Origin: Corynebacterium timonense
GTDB taxonomy: Bacteria > Actinomycetota > Actinomycetes > Mycobacteriales > Mycobacteriaceae
DNA: 64,000 nucleotides
Assembly: GCF_900105305.1 (NCBI RefSeq)
Contig: NZ_LT629765.1
Coordinates: forward strand, 1,736,001-1,800,000
Direction of reading: 5' to 3'
The translations under genes were made by a program, and so were the position numbers. Position 1 is the first letter of the stretch. The number at the start of each line of letters is the position of its first letter. The notes under the pieces were generated by a model that ran no database searches, was not told the DNA's origin, and saw only the letters and a program-made list of their open reading frames with translations. Below, piece by piece: positions 19,033 to 26,863 of the stretch.

Positions 19033-19105
19033 ACCTGCAGCGCGGCGCATCGCCCACCTGACCTACCGCGGAGAACTCGAGATCGACGAGCGCTTCGGCA
19101 CCGCG
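19033..19105 (+). pseudogene. metX fragment, left of IS insertion
   Basis: These 73 bases match metX positions from about 15409 to 15467 almost exactly, then read GGCACCGCG, the 9-bp target repeated on the far side of the IS element. It continues at 20569 after removal of the IS. This is the start of the second, truncated copy of the metX 3' part. Confidence 0.8.
19097..19105. repeat. 9-bp target-site duplication, left copy (GGCACCGCG)
   Basis: Identical to 20560-20568 on the other side of the IS256-family element. IS256 elements duplicate 8-9 bp, which fits. It proves that the element inserted into an already duplicated metX segment. Confidence 0.85.
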
Positions 19106-20559
19106 GGTCAAGTCCACGGTGGTGGTGTATCTGCCTTCCGATATGAACAAGCAGGATGACGGTGTCAGGGGCCGTCACGAGCTCGGTGCTGGCGTGGGCT
19201 CATGCAACCTCCTGAGTGGATTCGCCGGCATCAATGACGGTGGCTGTCATCATCGTCTTGGTCTGTTCCAGGCTGGTTAGCGACATGTAGCGTTTCTGCT
19301 GGATCCAATCATCGTGTTGCTCGGCGAGTACCGCCCCGACCAGACGCACGACGGCGTCGCGGTTGGGGAAGATCCCCACGACGTCGGTGCGACGTCTGAT
19401 CTCCCGGTTGAGCCTTTCAGTGGGGTTGTTTGACCACACCTTCGTCCACACCGCTTTCGGCGCGTTCGTAAACGCCAGCAGGTCGTCCAAGGATTCCTCC
19501 AGGTAATCCGCCACATGGGGGAACTTCTGCTGGCAAAACTCAATGACGTCTCGGGCCTGGTCCCACACGGCCTGGGCGTCGGGTTGTTGGAAGATCGTGT
19601 GAAACATCGCCGACAATGTCGGCCACTGGGTTTTCGGCACCATCGATGACAGATTCTTCGCGAAATGGGTGCGGCACCGCTGCCAGGATGCGTTGGGTAG
19701 GCAGTCACCCACAGCGGCTTGGATGCCTAGGTGGGCGTCGCTGGTGACCAGGTACACCTGATCCAGGCCCCGGGCTTTCAGGTCGCGGAAGAACCCGGTC
19801 CACGACGCGGCCGATTCGGCGGTGGCGACCTGCATACCAAGCAACTCCCGGTACCCGTCGGCGTTAACCCCGGTGGCCAGCAGCACGCTGGTTTTGACGA
19901 CGCGCCCGCCTTCACGCACCTTCATCGTCAGCGCGTCGCAGGAAACATAGAGGTAGGGGCCGGTGTCCAACGGGCGGGTGCGGAAGTCTTCGACCATCAC
20001 GTCGAGTTCTTTGGCCATGGTAGACACCTGTGACTTCGACAGGTTGGTGATCCCGAGGGTGGCGACAAGGTCGTTCATGCGGCGGGTGGAGACCCCCTTG
20101 AGGTAGCAGGTGGCTACGACGGTGGCCAGGGCGCGTTCTGCTCGTGAGCGGCGCTCCAACAACCAGTCGGGGAAGAATGATCCGTGGCGAAGTTTCGGGA
20201 TTCTCACGTCGATGGTGCCCACGCGTGTGTCCAGGTCGCGGTGGCGGTAGCCGTTTCGGTGGTTGGTGCGGGTGTCGCTGACTGTGGCGTAGTCGGCCCC
20301 GCAGATGCTGTCTGCTTGGGTGGAGAGGATCTGGTTGATGAAGTCCTGCAGCATCTGACGCATCAGATCCGGGGATGCTTGGGCGAGCAGCTCATCAAGG
20401 TAGGCGGTCGGGTCGATATGATTGGGTCCAGCGGTCATCGCGTTGGTTCCTTTCGAGGAGATGTTGGAATTGATTCGAAAGGTACTGCGGTGGCCGCCTC
20501 ACACGTTCATGAGGTCCCTCACCGACAGTCACAGGTACACCACGCTAGCGGACGCAACC
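19106..20559 (-). mobile_element. IS256-family insertion sequence, copy A (1454 bp)
   Basis: A complete element with imperfect terminal inverted repeats. The left end starts GGTCAAGTCC; the right end read inward starts GGTTGCGTCCGC; both continue with TGGTGTA and CTG at matching positions. It is flanked by a perfect 9-bp duplication and contains a single transposase gene. Copy B at 45818-47271 has the same length and an identical transposase, indicating recent transposition. Confidence 0.92.
19200..20438 (-). CDS. IS256-family (mutator type) transposase, copy A
   Basis: A 412-residue DDE transposase. The first Asp is in SCDALT, the second in TSDAHLG (conserved DxxxG), and the Glu in the NNPTERLNRE block. 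An N-terminal DNA-binding region carries RNGYRHRDLDTRVGT. Length and motifs are complete, so the element is probably active. It is identical to the 45912-47150 product. Confidence 0.95.
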   Translation of the reverse strand: MTAGPNHIDPTAYLDELLAQASPDLMRQMLQDFINQILSTQADSICGADYATVSDTRTNHRNGYRHRDLDTRVGTIDVRIPKLRHGSFFPDWLLERRSRAERALATVVATCYLKGVSTRRMNDLVATLGITNLSKSQVSTMAKELDVMVEDFRTRPLDTGPYLYVSCDALTMKVREGGRVVKTSVLLATGVNADGYRELLGMQVATAESAASWTGFFRDLKARGLDQVYLVTSDAHLGIQAAVGDCLPNASWQRCRTHFAKNLSSMVPKTQWPTLSAMFHTIFQQPDAQAVWDQARDVIEFCQQKFPHVADYLEESLDDLLAFTNAPKAVWTKVWSNNPTERLNREIRRRTDVVGIFPNRDAVVRLVGAVLAEQHDDWIQQKRYMSLTSLEQTKTMMTATVIDAGESTQEVA

Positions 20560-20568
20560 GGCACCGCG

Positions 20569-20991
20569 CCCCAAGCCGACGAAAACCCCTTCGGCCCGTT
20601 CCGCAGCGACAACCAACGCTTCGTCGTGCAGAGCTACCTCGAGCACCAGGGCACGAAGCTCGTGAACCGTTTCGACGCCGGCGCGTACGTCAGCCTCACC
20701 GAAGCCCTCAACCGCCACGATGTCGGCCGCGGCCGAGGCGGGCTCAACAAGGCGCTGGCCTCCTCGCAAGTACCGACCATGGTGGTCGGCGTCGACACCG
20801 ACATTTTGTACCCCTACCACCAGCAGGAACACATCTCACGCAACCTTGGCCATCTCCTGGGCATGTCCAAGCTTTCCAGCCCAATGGGCCACGACGCGTT
20901 TCTGACCGAAGCGCGCCAGATGGACCGCATCCTGCGCACATTCGTTGAGCTCTCCCAGAATGGACCGAGCAGCAGCGAACGCTGCACGTAG
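20569..20991 (+). pseudogene. metX 3' half, right of IS insertion
   Basis: Continuation of the metX duplicate. It reads in frame as PQADENPFGPFRSDNQRF through the catalytic Asp and His blocks to a TAG at 20989-20991. The first 370 bp are almost identical to metX, with a few substitutions. After the LR of DRILR the two copies differ (TFVELSQNG here, KFIKRSQDD in metX). It lacks an N-terminus and nucleophile Ser, so it is not functional. It may be the ancestral end of the resident gene, displaced by the inserted segment. Confidence 0.85.
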
Positions 20992-21033
20992 GACTTGGAG
21001 AAGCGGGCGCACACGATCCCACGACATGCACCT

Positions 21034-21056
21034 GCCCTACGTCGTTGACGTAGGGC
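21034..21056 (+). terminator. stem-loop after metX duplicate
   Basis: A ten-base perfect stem, GCCCTACGTC with GACGTAGGGC, and a three-base loop, 43 bp after the stop of the truncated metX copy. There is no T-run behind it. If the duplicate is the ancestral metX end, this would be the original metYX terminator. Confidence 0.5.
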
Positions 21057-21355
21057 ATAACCGTGTGAAGGACCCCGGCCGGTACATGTGTCCCCAATCA
21101 CGACACGGGCGCAATACAAGGTCCCGTCACAACCATTTTAGAACATTCTATCTAAACCTATCACGCCCATAGTGGTATCGTTTTACCCACTCTCCCCATA
21201 TTGGGGTACGGCCCTTGGCACGATTTCCTATCAGCGCTCGCTAATAAGATGTCCCACACGTGGCCGCCACACGCTCTCACCTCAGAAAACTGCTAGTCGG
21301 CGCCCGAATGATGTCGTTATCTCAACATTCGCGGGAAGTTAACGCACTAGTCATG

Positions 21356-21365
21356 GGAACGTTCA
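21356..21365. promoter_or_regulatory. candidate operator (GGAACGTTCA) of second importer operon
   Basis: Nine of ten bases match the perfect palindrome upstream of the first importer operon at 7151. It lies 134 bp before the binding-protein start. The same LacI-family protein could bind both, coordinating the two importers. Confidence 0.45.
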
Positions 21366-21498
21366 TGTTCGTCCACCGTTCATTGACAAGCTAGCGGGGA
21401 GCATTTCGTTTCCTCTGGCTATTTGCCACCCCCCTCCAGGGATCGAATGGATTTTCGCACGAAATGCCGAGTCGACCGAACTAGGAAAGGACTTCACA

Positions 21499-22539
21499 AT
21501 GCGACTTGGTTTCGCCAAAACTGCCGCATCCGTACTTACCGTGTCGCTTGCCGCAGCGACGCTGACCGCTTGCGGTTCCGACCCGGAGAACGAACCCCTC
21601 GTGATCTACTCCAACTCGGTCTCTGACGGCCGTGGAGAGTGGCTGCAAGAAGAGGCTGCCGCAGCCGGCTTCGAGATCGAGTTCGTCGACCTCGGCGGTG
21701 CCGACATCCAGAACCGCCTCATCGCCGAGCAAGCGAACCCCATCGCCGACGTCGTCTACGGCCTCAACAACATCTATTTCGAAAACCTCAAGTCCTCCGG
21801 CGTGCTCCAGCCCTACGAGCCCGCATGGTCCAGTGACGTCGACCCGTCGATGGGTGACGGCGAAACCTTCTGGCCGATCGTCCGTGAGCCGATCATGCTC
21901 GTCTACAACGACGCGGCATACACCGAGGAGACCGCGCCGAACGACTGGCCGGACCTGTGGGAGAAGGAAGAATACCACGGCCGCTACGAAGTCCCCCGCA
22001 ATTTGGGCGGTGCTACCACGCAGCTCGTGATCTCCGGCATCCTGGCACGCCACTTCGACCCGAACGGCGAGCTCAACGTCAGTGACGAGGGCTGGGACGC
22101 CATTGAGCAGTACTTCGAGTACGGCGTGCCCGCTGTTGAGGGCCAGAACCTCTACGGCCACATGGCCAGCGGCGAGGTTGACATGGGTCAGATGTACCTG
22201 GCGGGTAAGGCTGCCCGCGAGGAGGAGTACAACCTCCCGACCACCGCGGTTCAGCCGCCGGTGGGGGTCCCGATGGCGACTCAGCAGGTCGGCTTGGTGG
22301 CTGGTACCGATAAGCCGGAGCGCGCACAGGAGTTCATCGACTGGTTCGGCGGCGCCGAGTTCCAGGCGAAGTGGTCGAACCAGTTCTTTACTGCACCGAC
22401 CAACCAGGCGGCTCTGGAGGACGCAGATCAGGATGCCGTCGAGCAGACTGAGGCGTTCAAGGAGCAGGACATCGACTGGACCATCGTCTCCGAGAACCTT
22501 CCTGCGTGGATCGAGCGCATCGAGCTCAACTACCTCTAA
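21499..22539 (+). CDS. extracellular solute-binding lipoprotein (AfuA/PhnS-like)
   Basis: A 346-residue lipoprotein with signal peptide and lipobox (LTAC, Cys25), followed by PLVIYSNSVSDG, the typical first strand of binding proteins of the Fe3+/phosphonate/hexose-phosphate class. It would capture substrate outside the cell for the ATPase and fused permease encoded next. A GDPD gene closes the operon, so a phosphodiester or glycerophospho-compound is a better guess than iron. No Tyr-Tyr iron-binding pair is obvious. Confidence 0.88.
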   Translation: MRLGFAKTAASVLTVSLAAATLTACGSDPENEPLVIYSNSVSDGRGEWLQEEAAAAGFEIEFVDLGGADIQNRLIAEQANPIADVVYGLNNIYFENLKSSGVLQPYEPAWSSDVDPSMGDGETFWPIVREPIMLVYNDAAYTEETAPNDWPDLWEKEEYHGRYEVPRNLGGATTQLVISGILARHFDPNGELNVSDEGWDAIEQYFEYGVPAVEGQNLYGHMASGEVDMGQMYLAGKAAREEEYNLPTTAVQPPVGVPMATQQVGLVAGTDKPERAQEFIDWFGGAEFQAKWSNQFFTAPTNQAALEDADQDAVEQTEAFKEQDIDWTIVSENLPAWIERIELNYL

Positions 22540-22565
22540 CTCGTCTATCTCGAAGGAACATTCCC

Positions 22566-23624
22566 GTGATCAAATTCGAAGACATCGTTGTCCGCTACGA
22601 CAACGACTTCCTCGCGTTGCCCGAGTTTAACCTGACGATTGAAGACGGAGAGTTTTTCACCCTCCTCGGCCCATCAGGCTGCGGCAAGTCCACCGCGCTG
22701 CGCACGCTGGCTGGCTTTATCAACCCAACCTCGGGTCGAATCATGTCGAAGGACCGCGAGATTACTCGCTCCCCGAGTAACAAGCGCGGCATCGGCATGG
22801 TGTTCCAAAACTACGCCTTGTTCCCTTCGATGTCCGTGGGGGACAACATCGCCTATGGTCTGAAAACTGCCAAGGTGGCCAAGGACGAGATCGCTGAGCG
22901 TGTTGCCACGGTGGCCCGCGAGGTCAACTTGACACCCGAGCAGCTGGACAAGGGTATTGCCGCTCTCTCTGGTGGCCAGCAACAGCGCGTGGCGATCGCA
23001 CGCGCGCTGGTCATGCGCCCCGACATCCTTCTGCTGGATGAGCCCCTGTCCAACCTGGACGCCAAGCTGCGCCAACAGCTGCGTGTCCAGCTTAAGGAAC
23101 TGCAACAACAGTCTGGCATCACGACCGTCTACGTGACGCACGACCAGGAAGAGGCCCTGTCCATGAGCGACCGCATCGCGGTGCTCAACCGCGGAATGAT
23201 CGAACAGGTCGGCCGCCCCCAGGACGTCTACAGCGACTCCGAAACAGAGTTCGTCTGCAACTTCCTTGGCGACGTCAACCGCCTCTCGCCAGGTCAGGTT
23301 GCTGAGCTCAACAAGCAGGGTGCGGGGCTCAACCCCGAGCACAACCACTACATTCGGCTCGAAAAGGTGCGTTTCACCCAGAACCAGAGCGAGTTGCCGG
23401 CGGGCATCCACGTCCTGCGTGGTGTCCCCGAGGGACGCAGCTATCTCGGTACGACCTCGGTGTACATGATCCGGGCGCTGGATTCGTCCATTCGCGTGCT
23501 CGTGCAGGAAACCGGCCACTTCGAGTGGGCCGAAGGCGAGGTTTTCCTCGGCATTGACCCCCAGTGGATCCGTAGCTACGCGCCGTCGAGCGAGAACTTC
23601 GGGGATAGCGGGGACAAAAAGTGA
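22566..23624 (+). CDS. ABC importer ATPase (FbpC/PotA type)
   Basis: A 352-residue ATPase with Walker A (GPSGCGKS), Q-loop (VFQNYALFPSM), signature (LSGGQQQRVAIARA), Walker B (ILLLDEP) and switch His (VTHDQEE), then a C-terminal regulatory domain. I chose the GTG at 22566 (VIKFEDIVV) after GAAGGAA; a longer frame would overlap the binding-protein gene. Its stop overlaps the permease start by four bases. It energises the 23621-25450 permease. Confidence 0.92.
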   Translation: MIKFEDIVVRYDNDFLALPEFNLTIEDGEFFTLLGPSGCGKSTALRTLAGFINPTSGRIMSKDREITRSPSNKRGIGMVFQNYALFPSMSVGDNIAYGLKTAKVAKDEIAERVATVAREVNLTPEQLDKGIAALSGGQQQRVAIARALVMRPDILLLDEPLSNLDAKLRQQLRVQLKELQQQSGITTVYVTHDQEEALSMSDRIAVLNRGMIEQVGRPQDVYSDSETEFVCNFLGDVNRLSPGQVAELNKQGAGLNPEHNHYIRLEKVRFTQNQSELPAGIHVLRGVPEGRSYLGTTSVYMIRALDSSIRVLVQETGHFEWAEGEVFLGIDPQWIRSYAPSSENFGDSGDKK

Positions 23625-25450
23625 GTAGACAGAAAAAAGACATCCAAGCGATGTTCAGGTCGCCCCTGAACATCATTGTGATGATCATCGTGGCGTGGTT
23701 TATCCTTGCCTTCCTGATCGTCCCGCTGGTGACCCTGCTGCTCACGGTGTTTAGGCCGGGCGGAGAATGGTCGTTCAGCGTGTTCCCTCGCCTGTTCGAA
23801 TCGGAGCGAGCGATGAATTCGCTCCGCAACTCCTTCCTGCTTGCCGTGATTCTGTCCTTCACAGTGAACATCGTCGGTGTGTTCATCGTGCTGGTCACGC
23901 GCTACTTCGACATCAAGGGAGCGCGAATCCTCTACTTGGGCTTCGCCACCACCTTGCTGTACGGGGGTGTGGTGCTCGTTTCGGGCTACAATCTCATCTA
24001 CGGCCCGAACGGCTTTATCACATCCTTGCTGTCGAACTACTTCCCCGACATGAACAAGGAATGGTTCACAGGAATGCTCGCCGTCGTGCTCGTCATGACG
24101 TTCTCTACGACGGGTAACCACCTGCTGTTCATGACGAACGCGATCTCCAAGATCGACTACCAGACCATCGAGGCTGCCCGCCAGATGGGCGCCAGCACCT
24201 GGGGCATTATCTCCAAGATTGTCCTTCCGGTGATGAAGCCCATCTTCTTCTCCATCACCGTCCTGACGTTCCTGACAGGCCTGAGCGCGATGTCGGCGCC
24301 GCTGATTCTTGGTGGCGAAACGTTCCAGACGATTTCCCCGATGATCCTGACCTTCGCGAACACCGTCACTTCCCGCGATCTTGCTGCTGCGCTGGCAATG
24401 TTCCTCGGTATTGCCACCATCCTGCTGCTGGTTATTCTCAACAGGCTCGAGGCGGGTGGCACCTACTTCTCGGTGGCTAAGGTCCCGTCGCCTCTGCCGA
24501 AGCAGAAGATTGAGAACCCGGTTGCGAACGTGATCGTTCACTTCTTCGCGTACGTGCTCTTCATCATCTACGCGATCCCGCCGGTGCTCATCACCATCTT
24601 CTCCTTCACGGACGCCCAAACTATCTCGACCGGCCAGCTGACGCTCGACTCGTTCACGCTCGACAACTACCTGTTGATCGTGACCGACTCGGCCGCACTG
24701 CGCCCATTCCTGATCTCGATCATCTACTCCGCCATTGCCTCCGCGATCGTCGTGTTCTTCCTCCTGTTCGTCGCGCGGATTGTCCAGAGGCACAAAAACT
24801 GGATCGCGGTAGCATTCGAGTACTTGCTGCACATCCCGTGGATCTTGCCGTCGACCCTCATCGCCCTCTCGCTCGTGCTTACCTTCAGCCAGAGCAACAT
24901 CCTCGTGGGCGGAATGGTGTTGACGGGTACAACGATCATTCTGGCGATCGGCTACATCATCGAGAAGATTCCGTTCACCCTCCGCATGCTCAAGGCAAGC
25001 TTCATGGGTGTTCCCGACAGCCTGGAAGAAGCAGCCCTGATGCTCGGTGCCTCTTCGTTCCGTGTGTTCCGGACCATCCTGCTGCCGATTGTTTTCCCGG
25101 TCGCGATGGGTATCTTCGCCCTGAACTTCAACTCGTTGCTGGATAACTACGACATCGCGGTGTTCCTGTCTCACCCGTTCTTCCAGCCGCTCGGTATCTT
25201 CATCCAGAGCGCTACGACGTCCGAGTCGATCAACGACACCACGGCACTGACCTTCGTCTACACCGTGCTGCTCATGATCATCTCCGGTATCGTGCTCTAC
25301 CTTGTGTACGGACCGTCGATCTTCAAGGGCAGCCGTCGCACCGCGAAGTCCTCCGCTTACTCCGAAATCCTTCGCCGTAAGCTCACCGAGGATGCGCAGA
25401 ACCTCGACCCGGCCGTCACCGCGAACATCGAAGGCGGTACTGGTAAGTAA
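23621..25450 (+). CDS. two-domain ABC permease (FbpB-like fusion)
   Basis: A 609-residue membrane protein containing two permease domains in tandem, about residues 20-290 and 305-585, each with six hydrophobic segments and an EAA-type loop (IEAARQMGAS in the first, LEEAALMLGAS in the second). One chain therefore forms the whole channel, as in Fbp/Afu and thiamine importers. It starts with GTG 23621, overlapping the ATPase stop, and its TAA overlaps the ATG of the GDPD gene. Confidence 0.92.
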   Translation: MSRQKKDIQAMFRSPLNIIVMIIVAWFILAFLIVPLVTLLLTVFRPGGEWSFSVFPRLFESERAMNSLRNSFLLAVILSFTVNIVGVFIVLVTRYFDIKGARILYLGFATTLLYGGVVLVSGYNLIYGPNGFITSLLSNYFPDMNKEWFTGMLAVVLVMTFSTTGNHLLFMTNAISKIDYQTIEAARQMGASTWGIISKIVLPVMKPIFFSITVLTFLTGLSAMSAPLILGGETFQTISPMILTFANTVTSRDLAAALAMFLGIATILLLVILNRLEAGGTYFSVAKVPSPLPKQKIENPVANVIVHFFAYVLFIIYAIPPVLITIFSFTDAQTISTGQLTLDSFTLDNYLLIVTDSAALRPFLISIIYSAIASAIVVFFLLFVARIVQRHKNWIAVAFEYLLHIPWILPSTLIALSLVLTFSQSNILVGGMVLTGTTIILAIGYIIEKIPFTLRMLKASFMGVPDSLEEAALMLGASSFRVFRTILLPIVFPVAMGIFALNFNSLLDNYDIAVFLSHPFFQPLGIFIQSATTSESINDTTALTFVYTVLLMIISGIVLYLVYGPSIFKGSRRTAKSSAYSEILRRKLTEDAQNLDPAVTANIEGGTGK

Positions 25451-26322
25451 TGGCTCGTGAATACTCCTCTCTCGGCTTGCCCGAGTGCGCGGGGATGAAC
25501 GGCGTCCTTCTGGAGAGGCTGAACAGCCAGCCCTTCCTGATCGCCGCGCATCGTGGCCAGGCTGGCGGCACCATCGTGGAGAACACATCCGCAGCGATCA
25601 ACGCCTGCTTCAATCTTGGTGCAGATATCGCGGAGATTGACCTCATGCGATCGGCCGACGGAGTGTTCTACCTGTTCCACCCCGGTTACGAAAAGATGCA
25701 CTTCGACCTCAACGTCGACATTACGACGTTGACGTCAGAAGAGATCGACTCTCTGCAGTACGCCTGGTTCGTCAGCGAGAGCAACCGCCCCTGCACCCCG
25801 GTGCGCCTGTCGGACGTTCTCGAGAAGGTTGGCGACGGCCTGCTCAACCTAGATAAAGCGTGGCTGTACGGGGCAGAACTGCTCGATTTTTTGGCAGCGC
25901 ATCGGGCCCACAGGAACTGCATCCTCAAGGGCCCAGCACACGCCGAAAACTTCGATCTCATGAGCTCCCACGACGAGAAGTTCATGTTCATGCCGATCGT
26001 CGAAACAGCGAGCGAGCTCGAGGCAGCCCTCGCAGCCGCCGACAGCGAGACCATCAACATGGTGGGCATCGAGCTGCTTACCGACGGCTCCGAGGACACA
26101 CTGTCATCACAAGAAACGCTCGACCGCATTCGCAGCAAGGGGCTGTATCTCTGGCTCAATGCGATTAACGTCGCCGAGGGCACCCCGATGTTTCTGGGGT
26201 GGGACGATGAAACATCCGTTCTCCACGACCCAGCGATGGGCTGGGGCCGGCTCATTGATGCTGGGGCCAATGTGATCCAAACGGATTTCACCCCGGCACT
26301 TGCTTCCTACCGGGCCTCGTAG
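25450..26322 (+). CDS. cytosolic glycerophosphodiester phosphodiesterase
   Basis: A 290-residue TIM-barrel enzyme without a signal peptide. Family catalytic motifs are HRG (His34-Arg35), ENT (Glu44-Asn45), the metal pair Glu62/Asp64 in EIDLM, and His77 (FHPG; most family members have His-Asp here). It cleaves glycerophosphodiesters to glycerol-3-phosphate and an alcohol. The TAATG overlap with the permease gene couples its synthesis to import, as UgpQ is coupled to the Ugp importer in E. coli. This supports a phosphodiester substrate for the operon. Confidence 0.88.
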   Translation: MAREYSSLGLPECAGMNGVLLERLNSQPFLIAAHRGQAGGTIVENTSAAINACFNLGADIAEIDLMRSADGVFYLFHPGYEKMHFDLNVDITTLTSEEIDSLQYAWFVSESNRPCTPVRLSDVLEKVGDGLLNLDKAWLYGAELLDFLAAHRAHRNCILKGPAHAENFDLMSSHDEKFMFMPIVETASELEAALAAADSETINMVGIELLTDGSEDTLSSQETLDRIRSKGLYLWLNAINVAEGTPMFLGWDDETSVLHDPAMGWGRLIDAGANVIQTDFTPALASYRAS

Positions 26323-26336
26323 ATCATCTCCCGACG

Positions 26337-26366
26337 GTGCCCCACCGCCAGCTGGCGGTGGGGCAC
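26337..26366. terminator. perfect 30-bp palindrome, bidirectional terminator
   Basis: Fifteen-base arms starting GTGCCCCACC, with no unpaired centre in DNA, lie between the convergent GDPD and ArsR genes. There is no T-run, but position and stem strength fit a shared terminator. Confidence 0.65.
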
Positions 26367-26368
26367 GT

Positions 26369-26710
26369 TCACGTTCGGTGGGCGTCGTGAAGCGGCAGAG
26401 AGCGCTCGAGCATCTCACGGGCGGATGGGGTAGTTGATACTTTTCGTGTCCGTCCCCATCGGGTCGATTCAACGAGTCCGGCCCGCTTCAGAATGTGAAT
26501 GTGGCGGCACAAAACAGACGAGGAGACACCAAGGGTCGCTCGCAGCTCGGTTTGGGTGCGCGAACGTGAGGCGCACAGGCGAAGGATGTTCCACCGCACG
26601 CCGTCGGACACAGCGGAAAGCACGCTGACGTACTCCTCGCCGTACCGGTAGCAATTGATGCGCTCGACGGCGAGCTCCGGTTCGACCGCCTTACGAAGAT
26701 AGTTCACCAC
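26369..26710 (-). CDS. ArsR-family winged-helix regulator
   Basis: A 113-residue protein with a winged helix-turn-helix: GVRWNILRLCA, then RTQTELRATLGVSSSVLCRHIHILKRAGLV as the recognition region, and a wing with RWGRTRKVS. The start is GTG at 26710. No obvious metal-binding Cys cluster is present (isolated Cys only), so a metal-independent effector is likely. It is convergent with the importer-GDPD operon and divergent from the secreted GDPD gene across about 150 bp with two AACGTT sites, so it probably controls one or both. Its target is inferred from position. Confidence 0.8.
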   Translation of the reverse strand: MVNYLRKAVEPELAVERINCYRYGEEYVSVLSAVSDGVRWNILRLCASRSRTQTELRATLGVSSSVLCRHIHILKRAGLVESTRWGRTRKVSTTPSAREMLERSLPLHDAHRT

Positions 26711-26719
26711 GGCTTCACA

Positions 26720-26729
26720 ATAACGTTCC
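26720..26729. promoter_or_regulatory. candidate AACGTT operator 1 (ATAACGTTCC)
   Basis: Lies between the divergent ArsR and secreted-GDPD genes, ten bases from the ArsR start. Its right half equals the right half of the 7151 palindrome. Confidence 0.35.
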
Positions 26730-26748
26730 AGCAGCCACGGCGCGCTAA

Positions 26749-26758
26749 TGAACGTTAC
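26749..26758. promoter_or_regulatory. candidate AACGTT operator 2 (TGAACGTTAC)
   Basis: A second AACGTT-centred site, 29 bases from the first. LacI-family proteins often use paired sites, but this spacing is my observation only. Confidence 0.35.
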
Positions 26759-26822
26759 TCATTTCTTTGAACGAGATCTTGGTCCTACGGGTGGAGGGCC
26801 CCTTCCTTTTAGCGTCCAGGGA

Positions 26823-26845
26823 CGTCGACTGAACGGCAGTCGACG
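26823..26845 (+). promoter_or_regulatory. hairpin in 5' leader of secreted GDPD gene
   Basis: A nine-base perfect stem, CGTCGACTG with CAGTCGACG, and a five-base loop, ending just before the GAGGAGG ribosome site at 26851. It could stabilise the mRNA or affect translation; no known riboswitch is recognised. Confidence 0.35.
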
Positions 26846-26863
26846 CGAACGAGGAGGAAACTC

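Larger units (their letters stand above)
20992..21498. promoter_or_regulatory. gene-free upstream region of second importer operon
   Basis: This stretch of 507 bp, relatively AT-rich, contains a perfect stem-loop at 21034-21056, an AACGTT site at 21356 and a strong-looking ribosome site (AGGAAAGGA) just before the binding-protein ATG. I see no gene in it. Confidence 0.5.

Noticed and set aside
20560..20991. Functional second metX
   Set aside because: Lacks the N-terminal half including the nucleophile Ser motif and has no start site of its own.
21499..22539. Ferric-iron importer
   Set aside because: The binding-protein class includes iron carriers, but the operon ends with a GDPD gene and no iron-regulator site was noticed.
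23576..25588. 670-residue protein opposite the fused permease
   Set aside because: Antisense of a membrane-protein gene gives Glu/Asp/Arg/His-rich shadow sequence; no start context.
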